From assembly GCA_019054805.1 (NCBI GenBank), contig JAHQIY010000007.1:1803501-1867500 (forward strand): a DNA stretch of 64,000 nt, written 5' to 3'. The position numbers and the translations under genes were made by a program. The notes under the pieces are model-generated. The model worked only from the letters and a program-made list of their open reading frames with translations. It did no database searches and had not been told where the DNA came from. Every line of letters starts with the position of its first letter. Within the stretch, counting starts at the first letter, position 1. Below are positions 33,307-44,136 of this stretch, piece after piece. The stretch is from Brachionus manjavacas. Taxonomy: Eukaryota; Rotifera; Eurotatoria; Ploima; Brachionidae.

Positions 33307-35067
33307 TTACACAGTTGTTTCACTATTTATCTTAAGAACAAACTTATTTCGTTTGGGATCCAGAATGTCCTCGATTAGATTGAATCTAGGCAGCCGCTTG
33401 ACACTGCACATGAGACTGACTTCGTTTTGTTTGAGCACGAACATAACGTCATTGTCCAGCGACTGATACAACGCTAGATCCGATATCAAAATCCAAGTTT
33501 GATCGCCTGTGCGCGTCTCCTCGCTCACCAGCCTCTGCTGATTGAGCTGCATGGCCCTCTCATTGAAACAAATGGACTCGCCTTCCACGAACCTTTGCAG
33601 AAAAGACCTTGGCGTCATGTCATAGGAAATGCAGTCGGCCAAGTGCCGGACAATGCTTTCGCGGCTAAAAAACGGCTGTTGCTTGGTAATGCGAAGGTAG
33701 CGTCTGAGATCGCGAGCTATTGAGGTAAAAACGGCCTGAGCCGCGTCGTATGGATCCATCAGAGTCTTTTTTTCGTAGTTTTCAATTGCCTGCGAGTCGC
33801 CAATGTTGAAATCTCGCCGGATCAAATTAAACGCTTCCTCGGTCACTTGCACCAAACGAGCTTTTCTTTTTTTCAGCCTCTTGTCGTATTCATACTCCTC
33901 AAAGAGTCTGTCACTGGCCGACACGTTGTAGTTTGCATCAGCTGATTTGCTTGGCCTGCCATTCCTAGCGCTTCGTCGGCTCTTAATGGACTCGGTGTCT
34001 GCGTTGTCGCCGCCGCTGCCTTTGCGGTTTATTTGCTCTAGCTGCATCAACTGGGCTGCCCTTTTTTTGTGCGCCATCTCTAGCCACGGATTATAGGCCC
34101 TAAAGTCACGGTAGTACTGTTCCAGGATCCAAACGGCAGCTTTTTGAATGCTCATGTTTCCGACTGTGTACTCGCGACACTGGCCGTCCGGCGAGCGAAC
34201 TATTTTGATCACGTAACGCGGCTCCAAATGACGCAGCTCAAGCGCAAACACGCTCACGATAAACACAAAGAGCAGCACGTCCACATAGGACACGGTGAAT
34301 TGGAGGATTTTGTAGTAGTCCGAGAGCTGCACGTCCAGTATGCGCACATAGTAAAAGAGCCAGTAGGAAAAAGTGATTATTGTCAAGAGAAATACCAGAA
34401 CGGCTCGTAGTTCGTTGAGCCGAGGCAGAGGTGACTTTGGTCTGCGCACAAACACTGTCCAATTGCCCAGAAGCAGTATGAACAATTTGAATGCAATGCC
34501 GACGAGTGTGCCCTCGCACTCCAGAGCACACTCGTCCATGTACCAGTGAGCGCTCAGCTTAGGGATAAGAACAAACAAAACAGGCGTCACAAACGAACTT
34601 GCGCAAACGAGCAGCGCGCCGATAAGACCATAGTGCATTTGAATAAAAAGAAAACAAGAGCTAAAAAGTGTGCTGTCGTTGTGAGAGGAGAGCTGGTCGT
34701 GTTTGAAGTTGAACTGGGATGATCTGGCGTCTTCGGTCACGTCGTCGTTGAAGTCCGAAAAGTCGGCGGTGTTGGCAGTGGTGTTTGTTTCGCCCCAGTT
34801 GTCGTCCATTGGAAGTATCTGGACTTGAATTTTGTCTTGTTCGGGCTTGTCGTAAGTTGGCTCGTTGATGTTCAGAACAGAATGAGATGGCGGGGGCATG
34901 GCCGGAAGAGGCGGCTCCTTGCTGTAGTGCTTGTGTTTGCTTCTGGCGTACACACAAGTTCTCTCGCTGAGCTCGCTCTCGGAGAGCTCGTGTTTGGGCG
35001 CAGGCGCCAACAGAGTGCTCTGGCGACTACTTGTCTGGTTGGACATCATCACAGTGCCGAACATCAT
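33307..35067 (-). CDS. VANGL: Van Gogh-like planar cell polarity protein, intronless
   Basis: One uninterrupted exon, 586 aa, close to the vertebrate length of about 520-525 plus some insertions. Core planar polarity membrane protein that works with Prickle, Dishevelled and Frizzled/Celsr to orient cells and cilia. Seen: an acidic MDDNWGETNTT motif (87-97) like the family's DDNWGET; four membrane helices at about 146-168, 186-207, 222-242 and 258-276; SIQKAAVWILEQYYRDF; basic KRLKKRKARLVQVTEEAF; DPYDAAQAVFTSIARDLRRY; TKQQPFF and MTPRSFL; and a C-terminal ETTV PDZ ligand. Both cytoplasmic tails are present. Two Met pairs (1-2 and 7-8) could serve as start. It has no intron, and G+C is far higher than in any neighbouring host gene. 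A retro-derived copy or strong composition constraint are both possible. Confidence 0.97.
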   Translation of the reverse strand: MMFGTVMMSNQTSSRQSTLLAPAPKHELSESELSERTCVYARSKHKHYSKEPPLPAMPPPSHSVLNINEPTYDKPEQDKIQVQILPMDDNWGETNTTANTADFSDFNDDVTEDARSSQFNFKHDQLSSHNDSTLFSSCFLFIQMHYGLIGALLVCASSFVTPVLFVLIPKLSAHWYMDECALECEGTLVGIAFKLFILLLGNWTVFVRRPKSPLPRLNELRAVLVFLLTIITFSYWLFYYVRILDVQLSDYYKILQFTVSYVDVLLFVFIVSVFALELRHLEPRYVIKIVRSPDGQCREYTVGNMSIQKAAVWILEQYYRDFRAYNPWLEMAHKKRAAQLMQLEQINRKGSGGDNADTESIKSRRSARNGRPSKSADANYNVSASDRLFEEYEYDKRLKKRKARLVQVTEEAFNLIRRDFNIGDSQAIENYEKKTLMDPYDAAQAVFTSIARDLRRYLRITKQQPFFSRESIVRHLADCISYDMTPRSFLQRFVEGESICFNERAMQLNQQRLVSEETRTGDQTWILISDLALYQSLDNDVMFVLKQNEVSLMCSVKRLPRFNLIEDILDPKRNKFVLKINSETTV

Positions 35068-35590
35068 TTTGTTGTGGCTGTAAATAATGTTCTAATCTGC
35101 TTTTGTTTATGAGACGAATAAATGCTATTGTATTTATAGTTAACTTTTGAACTTTTTCACTCCTGAATAAATGTTTATCCTGAATGCACAATAATTGCTT
35201 GCATGTCGTGTCTGTTCGATTAATGGCTATTGATTTTGATATTGATTATGTTTTTTGTTGTTTTCAATTCTCATAGTTTGTCTTAATGTGTTGTAAAAAT
35301 ATTGGCTTTGAACGCAAAGTATTCGCCATACTTAGAAAATTTTAGTACAAATTTGAAAGATTGATCCATTTTGTTGTTGTTGTTATTGTTGTGTTGACTG
35401 AAATAAGTATGTTTTTAGGACATAGATGAATTTTGAGTGTTTGATCTGAGAGTCAGCGATTTTATGCCGGTCGCTATTTTAATGCTCAACACAATCGGGC
35501 TTTTATAGATGACCTAGAAACAAAGATATCTTAGAAAAAAATTTTTTTTTTCCTCTCTATTTTATTTTATTTATTGTCAGATTAAACTAC
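35068..35590. other. Upstream region of VANGL
   Basis: Contains a TTG triplet run near 35375 and otherwise AT-rich DNA. Promoter or 5' UTR is expected here, but no defined motif can be supported. Confidence 0.45.
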
Positions 35591-35599
35591 GTTTTTTTT

Positions 35600-36070
35600 T
35601 TTCCTTATTCACTCCTTGTGGGGCATAGGGTCATTACTTTTGATTTCCACTCAAGTCTTGATCTTTTCCTTTACTCTTGCTTGTCCCCATGTCATTCCCA
35701 TTTCGATGAGCTCTTTCGCGATTGTTCACTTTCATGTTACTGCTGGTCGTCGTACCTTACGTCGCCCTTGAGGTGTCCATTGAAGGGCTCTTTTTGGTAT
35801 CCGTGTTTCTTTCATTCAAAGTACATGCCCGAGCCATCACAGTCTTTTGTTCTTAATGCATTGACTTAATAGCTCTGAATTTGTTCTTCTGTATAGGTCA
35901 GCATTCGACAATGTCTCAGGCCAGTGTATCCAGAGAATCCTCCGCAGGCTTCCCGTCTGGAAGGTGTTAAGACTTTTCCTGCCAGATTCACCCACCCCCC
36001 AACATTCACTTCCGTACATCAGTGTTGCTTTTACTACTCTGTTGCAGATTAAATTACGTCCCATGGACCA
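35600..36070 (-). mobile_element. Fragment of a second LINE type, C-terminal domain
   Basis: On the minus strand VVKATLMYGSECWGVGESGR, SLNTFQTGSLRRILWIHWPE and NADLYRRTN match the post-RT region of RTE/CR1-like LINE proteins (typically LLYGSETW ... RRILGIRW). The downstream GC-richer stretch to 35600, including CCTATGCCCCACAAGGAGT near its end, looks like the rest of the ORF and the 3' end. It has no RT core, so it is a dead fragment from a family distinct from the LINE at 18.3 kb. Confidence 0.7.
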
Positions 36071-38174
36071 ATTTTGCGAATAAATAAAAAAATTATTCTT
36101 AAAGAATTTAAACAAAATAGATTTTATTAGTATAAAAAAACTATTCTTATAAAATTAAAAAGAATAACCGCATCAACCTAAGTCATTTTAGCATCAAAAG
36201 AATAAACACGTCTAATTATCAGAGTTGTTTAAAATTTTCATATAAAGTCCAAGTCGGGACTGTTTCTTTTCAAAAGGAAAAAACAAATTAAAAATTAAAA
36301 GTTTTAATACCAAAACTAAATAAAATGATACTATGTCATTTTTTTATCAGCATTATTTTTCTAAAAGTAGAAAACAAAAAAATCTAATTTTTTTTGGTCT
36401 ACCCCTTTTTTTGCTCACTGCTTGCATGGTTAATTTCATTTCCATTCACCATCGGTGAAATTTATTGACATGATTGATAAGACTGGATGGTGTTCATTGA
36501 AATTTCATTCCCGGGAATTCACTATTATTTCTTGGTTGACGTTAAAATGCAAATCTTATTTGTATAGGCAAATCTCCATTTGATTTAATTTTCGCTTTAT
36601 TTCACAATGAAATATAAAACAAAAAATAAATTTAAATTGCTTTATAAAACCAAAACTCTTTTTTTATTTTTTAAAAAGAATGTTAGCTATTATTTTAATA
36701 AAAAATTTTTAAGTCTGTAGAAAAATTTTAAAATTGAGAATTTAAATTTTATATAGAATTTAAAACCTATTGTTCGACAGCAATTCGAATAAAACGAGTT
36801 GAATAGAGTTTGTTGCCAAAACTAATACATTATAAAAATGTATTTTTTTATTAACAACTAAAAGCTAAATAAGCTCTTCGTCATTATGATCTTAAAAACT
36901 CACATGCCAAATTTTACATCATTGAACCATTCATGGTCAATAATTTGTATAATACAACTTAAATATCTTTAGTCAACTTTTCAATTATTCTTTTTTAATT
37001 AATTCAAATGAAAATTTATTTAATTAAATAAATTTTATTAAACAAAAGATATATAATGAAACGTATGAATGAGATAAAATATAAAGTGAATTATGATTTT
37101 GAGCATTTTTTGATTTTGATACAATCAAAATTTACATGAGATAAACGATAACAATTTTGATGATGAAATAATAGCAAAAAGCGCAAGTTAAATATTAGGT
37201 TTTAATTTTATTTTTATTGACAACTTTTTTAAATTATATTTTTTTAGCTTTTTGAATTAATTAAAAATTAAGGCAATTAAGCTATTCTAAAGCATTTTTT
37301 TCTTTATTTAAAAACAAAATTAGCTGAGCGTTTTTGATTTTTTTTTTACCTGTACGCTGTTTTAATTATAGCTATTTTAAACGACGCTATTTTGAGCTAC
37401 TCTCGCTACATTGACCATTACTGTTACAAAAAAATTCGAATTTATTTTATTCTTTTTATAATTATTTGCAAATTTAAAATATATATAAATTCTTTAAATT
37501 TTATAATTAAAATTTTTTTTTCTATGAATGTAAAGGAATTTTAGCCATTTAAAATTTACAAGAATCACGGTAAAGGAGTTAAACTCTATTTTGTGGTTTT
37601 AAGGATAAATTGAAATATTATATTTTATATTTAAAATATAGTTTGGGATGGAATCCCAGGTTGTTTGGAATGGAACTTAGTCCTCCCTTTCAACCACTTG
37701 CTTGAAATTACATCTTAAAAAAAAAAAAAATCGTTATGGAAAAAAGAATATTTGATAAATTTAGTTTTTAAAAAAGCCAAAATTGCTATCATGATCTCGA
37801 ATTAAAATTGAAAATAAAAATAAAATCAATAAAATCGATATTTTCCTTAAAAATTAATTTTTCAAAGTATTATAAAAAAAGAAAAATAATAACGTTTATA
37901 AATTTTAAATAAAGTGCTTAAGGGGAATTAAAAAAATAAATTTATCAGGTATACAATGTAAATAACTTTTTTATTAAATTCAAAAAAAGTTTAAAGTCAA
38001 AAATGATCGTAGTTCAAAAGATATTTCTATTTAATGAAAATACTTTTATTGTTTTAAATAAAATAAAGCAACAAAATTAAATTTAAAGGTTTGAAAAATA
38101 CTGACACTTATCCAGTTACAATATATAAGGATGAATACGATTAAAATAATGCATACAAATAATTGAGAAGAATA
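36071..38174. other. Intergenic, AT-rich
   Basis: About 2.1 kb with no supported gene. A GC-richer patch near 37640-37720 (GGATGGAATCCCAGGTTG) may be repeat-derived but cannot be classified. Confidence 0.45.
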
Positions 38175-38672
38175 TTATGGTTGTGGCAAACCTCGTGTTA
38201 CCGACAAATGCTTAAATTTTCTATTCACATCTTCAGCAATTACAATTACATCATTTTCGTAGCGCTTTACTTTGGACAAGTAATTTCTCAAATCATTTGG
38301 AAATTTTTGGGCAAATATTGTTGGTGAGTCGAGAATGAAATTTATCCAGTAAATAAATTCTGCTACTTTTGTTTTGAACTTGTCATTTTTAAAATTACTC
38401 AATTCTTTTTTGATCTGATGCACATGTTCTTTCTTCGATTGCATTCTCAATTCGAATTGTTGAGCCTGACTAAAACTTCCCTCAGCTTTGTACATTTCTT
38501 CAACGTCATAAGTCTAGAAAATGTTAGTTAGTAAATTTTATTAAAATAGTATTCAAATTCCACAAACATCTTGCTGATAGAAGCAATCGAGGACATATTC
38601 TGTCTTGGACTTATTCTCTAAAAGAAACTCGCCGATAAGTCTCAAACTTTCGTAGTAATCTTGATTCGTCAT
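38175..38672 (-). CDS. Small helical protein of unknown family, two exons
   Basis: Exons 38672-38568 (35 codons) and 38513-38175 give 147 aa. The intron is 54 nt with a GT/CTAG pair. The sequence is charged and predicted helical throughout (LRLIGEFLLENKSKTEYVLD, QQFELRMQSKKEHVHQIKK, VAEFIYWINFILDSP), ending KHLSVTRGLPQP. There is no signal peptide or membrane helix, so it is likely cytosolic or nuclear, perhaps a subunit of a larger complex. I do not recognise it. The chosen ATG opens the only in-phase upstream exon. Confidence 0.6.
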
Positions 38673-40629
38673 TTTGGAAACTTTTTAATCTCAGCTTAAA
38701 AATTAAAATAATTATTTTTTCCGCCTATTTAAATCATCAGAATTTAAAGAATTTCCAAATTGGTTTTTATTTCCGAAAAATCCAATTAAACTCTGTATAC
38801 TCGTCTAAGTATTGTTTAATTTTAGGTAAATATTATGCTCACTCTTAGTATTAAAATGACGTATTTGACTAAACCTAGCAATTTAAGATGGATTTTCACT
38901 TGTTAAAATAAACTTGAAATTCTATAACTCAAAAGATCTATGAAATGAAAAATATTTGTAATAAATAAAGTTTCAATTAAAAAAAAAAACTACTTAAAAA
39001 ACAAAGTGAGAATCATTTTTAAGCCATTTTAGTAACACTTTTATATTTTAAATTCTTATTAATTATTTAATGAAAATTTTTTTAAAATAAATAATATCCA
39101 ATTTTTGTTTTTTTTTAAATTGAATTACTTCCTAATTTCCAAGAGAAAGTTACATAATTTTATTTATTCAATGAGTTTACAGAAAAAAATTAAGTTCTTA
39201 CTGTTTATAATTAAATTTTTCTTCCGATATAAATATTAAAAAAGAAAATTGTTCCATTTTAAGAAAAATTTAATTGTGCAAAAAGACACAAAATTAACGG
39301 GAAATTTTCTTTCTAATCAAACTTCATTTTAAACTCTCAGTGGGATTCAAATAATTGATTTGAGTTAAGATTGCTTCATAATAGTATATTTCTTTTAAAC
39401 TAAAATTATTTATTAATATTATTTAACTTGTCCTAAAAATTCTATAAAAAATTCACTTTAATTCAATTAAAGGAATTTTAAAATTGCATCATGTTTCGTT
39501 TAAAAAAAGGTAGACTGTTTTATTAACAGGATATCTTAGTTGGACATTTTAAAAATTGCAGAACTAGCATATCGTTAAAATTAATTTTTTTTTCTAACCA
39601 ATCTTTAATAATTAATAATTTCGAAAAATACTTTTGTTTTTTTAACAAGCTTTGAAACTCACATGTTAGTTCCTCCTGATAAAATTTTTAAGTTAGTTCT
39701 TATCTTAATTATTTGAAAAACGCAATTACATCTGGAATTGGCATGCTCCGGGATAATCTTATAAGCATGTCAAAATTTATTTAAAGGATGGGTTGCAAGT
39801 TATTTTAAAAATTCTTTAAAAAAGCAACAAATTTTTAAAATTTTCAATTTATAATTTTGGTTGTACCTAAGTATTTAATTTCTATATGTTATTTATTTTA
39901 TGATGAATTTAAATAAATTTAGTATTAATCGTTCCCTTGAGACATGGGCACTAGCCTGTTGATTAAACTTGAAACTTTAAAATGTGAAAACTTAGTACAA
40001 AAATAAAAACTGAAATATTCGCTCTCACGAATTGTAATTAAATTATTTTTTTTGCATTTCAATGTATAAATTTAAAAAAATTTGAAAACATAGAATGATA
40101 ATAAACATCTAATTTATTCTAGCAGTTTTAAATTTTGGATTTTTTGAAAAGTGCTAAATTTTCTGAATGCCTAAAAAAGAAACTTAAATTTTGTTAATTA
40201 AGCATCGGACATTCTTTCGTAAAAAGAAATTGTGTGAAACTAGGCTTTAAAAATTAAAATCTCACAAATCTTAATTAACTCCAACTATTGAAAAATTTTG
40301 TTATGAATAAAGTTTACAGGTTATATTTATGGTGAATTCAAAGGAAAATGCTGGAATTTATGGATTTAAATTTTCGTGCTAGTAGTGCTGAAAAAAAAAA
40401 CTACGCATTACTTTATTTTCTTTAATATAAAAAAGTTATTTTGCATTTTAAAAATCTATTTATTTCTCAAAATTAATCTTTTTAATTAACTGAAAAATAA
40501 TTAGCTTCATGAAAACTTGCTAGAGAAAATCAAATAAAAAATTTTAAATTTTCAAAATCACAGTTAAATAGTTGCGTGCACACTTTTAATTAGTAGCTTT
40601 AATTAATTAATTTTAATTCGCTTGAATTT
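38673..40629. other. Intergenic, AT-rich
   Basis: Nearly 2 kb of A/T-rich sequence with no exon, repeat family or RNA gene that I can support. Confidence 0.5.
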
Positions 40630-42215
40630 ATCAAGCAAGCTTCTTGAACGCAATCGATGCTAGCAGGCAAATCAAGTTTGAAGTGTCCTCCAACGACTTG
40701 GCGAGCTGACGCTATCGCCTGTCTTACGGCATACAATACAGAATTGCTCAAAACCAAAACCATACCAAAACCAAATATATTAATTTCCCCTTTAAGAATA
40801 TCAACCGAAACTTCTGAACAAGAAGCAGCACAAATATCATAAGTCATCAAATCAGTGAAAACATCTGATATTTGAAAATAAACTGCTGTAAGGTAACAAT
40901 TTAACGTAAAAGCTTTTGCTGACCGGTGGATGACCACGAGTCAGTCAGTTTTATTAAATTAAAAGAAGAAAAGTTTCGAAATACGGAAAACAGCTTATAT
41001 TTATAGCGTTGCGTCACGTTGCCAATGCGTAGGTGACGTTTACGGTGATATGGGCCTTCTTGAAGGCCCGTCTGCCGGATTGTCCGTAACACTTGCATCA
41101 GTCCAAAAGCAGTTTGGGTTTAACAAATTGTTTGTTGGCTTAATGCTGATTTTTTCAACAGGAATACCGAGTTCATGAGCACAAGCCTGAGCCACCTTGG
41201 TGTGAATTCCTTGACCCATTTCTATACCGCCATGAGAAATTGACAATGAGCCATCATGGTGCTTAACACGCACCAAGGCATTATGGAATCCAAAATTGTA
41301 AGTCAAACCATAACGCAATGGTATCAAAGCAATGCCTTTTTTTATACTTATTTTCTCTATTAAATTGTTCAACATTTTCTTTCGATTCTCAAAATCATTT
41401 GAAAGTTTGAGCTCATCAACAATGACATCAATATTAAAATCATTATTAAATATGTGATTGCAAGCAGTTTTATCACCAGGTTTGAAAAAATTAACCTCTT
41501 GCACCTCAAGGGGGTCTTTTCCAAGAAAATTAGCCACATGCTCCATTACTTGTTCCGTCGAAGTTATGGACGAAACTACGTCAGGGGATCTAACTTCAGT
41601 AGCTGCTGGCTTGTTTGTCTTTACCAAATTGGTTTTAACAAAAATATTGTCACACTTATAGGTATTTTCAAAAAAGCGAGCCGCAAAAGTATACGAACCA
41701 TTGGGACTAAAACCAGGGTCAGAATACCAATCATATTGCAAACCGTTTATTTTCCCATCCTTATTAAATCAAACTTTATATTTGACATACCAGGGTGGTC
41801 GGTTGCCAATCATGGTCATACAATCGTTTAAATCTATCATTATTTTTACCGGACGCTGCAAATGATAGAATGCAACCGATGCAGCAGTTGCAGGTTTGCT
41901 CGGATAATTTTACCGCCAAAACCACCATCTTGTTGTTTGACTTGAATATTGAGCTCGTGTTCTTAATACCAAGAGCTATTGATACTCTTCTCTGGACCAA
42001 ATCATTCCATTGGGTGGTGCAATCTTTTTTATAGCCATCTTCTGTAAGTTCACAATTAGCGATTATTCCCTTTTAGATTAGTTGTAAAAAAATTTTTTTA
42101 TCTAAAATTAGTAATATTCTACTTCGATGAAAAAATGATACTGAGAACAGTCGTGGAAAAATTCGCCACTTATTTGATGAATCGATTCAGATATAGCTGA
42201 TGATGCATCACTTTA
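40630..42215 (-). pseudogene. Xanthine dehydrogenase/aldehyde oxidase pseudogene, C-terminal half
   Basis: Minus-strand pieces of the molybdopterin domain of the XDH/AOX family: GEFFHDCSQYHFFIEVE, DLVQRRVSIALGIKNTSS, DGGFGGKIIRAN, RPVKIMIDLNDCMTMIGNRP, RYGLTYNFGFHNALVRVKHH, SISHGGIEMGQGIHTKVAQA, EKISIKPTNNLLNPN, YDICAASCSEVSVDILKGE, and finally VRQAIASARQVVGGHFKLD. It is broken. The frame changes on either side of GGFGGK, an in-frame TGA follows VKYKV, and unrelated sequence follows NPNCFWTDASV. The C-terminal 200 or so residues collapse into about 100, joining KGEINIFGFG directly to a late segment. The longest open frame (41741-41040) still looks well conserved, so decay is recent or fragments remain constrained. 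Confidence 0.85.
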
Positions 42216-44136
42216 AGAAATTAAAGAATTTAAGTAATTAAATATAAAAAATTTTCTGACAGGCGAGGAAAAAAAATTCAAATTTTAATTCGTGCAGATC
42301 CTAACTTTAAAATAAAATAAAAATTCAAAATTTTTAAAAGTTAATTTGAAAAAAAAATTAACAGAATTCATATTTTAAAAGAATTGAATAATTTTATAAA
42401 AAGCATCAAGAAGTCAAAACTGGTAAATGCTGGCTAAAAGAAATTGCTTGGACTCAATAGTCATTTGATGCTTATTAAAAAATAGCATTTTAAATTTTTA
42501 ATTGTTAATAAATCATACTTTAATCAAGCCAACTTTGCTCAGTCAAATTATATTTTGTAATTACAACGTTAGCAACAATTCAGATGAATGACCTATCGAA
42601 TTTTTGTACCAAGCAGTAAAACTGTCAATTGATATGTTTATCTTAAAAAGTTATAAAGTAACAGTTTCGAAAAATAATTTTAAAAAATTATCAGGATGGC
42701 AATTATTTCTTTCGCTCGACTTAATACCTTATTTGAATAGTCTCATTGTGAAAATACGGTAAAGAATTTTCTTTCAAAAAAGACTTGGATTCGTTGCCAA
42801 AGAAATAAATTCAGCAAATAAATCCAAAAAGAATTAGTTTAAAATTTTTGAGAAAAATTTCAAAATTTAAAAAAGTTTAAAAATTAAGAAAATAATTTTT
42901 TTTCCCAAAAAATTAATTTGAAATATTAAATTGCTGTTTTAATTTTTTCATTAAAAAAAAGTCCTCAAATAATTCAAGAAAACGTTTTTAAAAATTTATT
43001 TTTGTGTGTCATATCTACTTCTGTAAATAAAACAAATTGAAGCAATTTTTATTTTGCCTTAAATGAAGCTTAGCTAAATCTGAGCATGTTTTTGAATGCT
43101 ATTATAAACTACTGGAAATAATTAAAAAATTAATTTGAAGAATTTTTAGAAACGAGCCATACTTTTATTTTTTTCCAGAAGAAGAAATGGAAAATTAAAA
43201 AATTTTAAATCTTTTTCTAGAATTATTCAATGCTTTTTTTTAAAATAAAATGGTTTAAAAAGCAATTGTTTGATATTCCGTAATTGTTAAAAAACCAAAG
43301 AATTTGTATAACTTTACTATTCCTAACATAGGCTTTAGATGTATAACATTCTTTTTTAATTAATTTAGACTTTATTCAAATTAAAATAAAATTTGAACTA
43401 ATTCTAATGGATCTAATAATTTAAAACGACTTTTTGTTCTAAAAGTGAGGAAAAATTTAAAATTTAAGTTTGAATTATCACTATTATTGGCAAAAAAATT
43501 TTTAAAATTTTAAAAGATAAATGATGAAATAAAAACAAAACGTAAAAAATTTTTTTTAGATTCAATTCTTTTAAATCACATCAGTAATGTGAATTAAATA
43601 ATAAATTGGTTGATTTAGATCAATATGGCATAATTTAATAAACCTAACTTAAATTTTTAGTATTTCAAATTACTCAAGGATTTTTTTAATATTAAATATT
43701 TTTTGACTATTAATTTTTAAAAAATTTTCTCCTTCATATTTTTGGATTTTTTTACTTAAATAATTGCTAAGAGTTTGATTTTTTTTAATTTCTAAATTAA
43801 ATATTTTAGCTTTAGTATGCCTATATGTGTTTAATAAGATGAAAATTAATATTTTTATTTATATCTTAAACGATAATTTTGGTCATGTTGAAAAGAATAA
43901 TTATATCATAAATGTAAATAAAAAAATTAATTAGAAATACTCAAAAAACTTGAATTTTTGCATAATTTTAAGCAAAAAAATTTTTTTATCAATTATAGAA
44001 AATTGTGTCAGAATCAACATTAAAATGATGTATATTCGAAAGAAATTAGCATTAAGCATTAAAAAACATAAGACATACCAAAATTAAAAAGAAAAATTTT
44101 TCAAATTTTTAGATTCACTAAAAAAAGTGCTCGAAA
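42216..44136. other. AT-rich interval between the XDH ruin and aminopeptidase P
   Basis: Probably the remains of a large XDH/AOX intron plus the aminopeptidase promoter. No further exon recognised. Confidence 0.45.

Noticed and set aside
33499-35112. Several open frames overlapping VANGL in other frames
   Set aside because: GC-rich coding sequence lacks stops in shadow frames; the VANGL frame is unambiguous from end to end.
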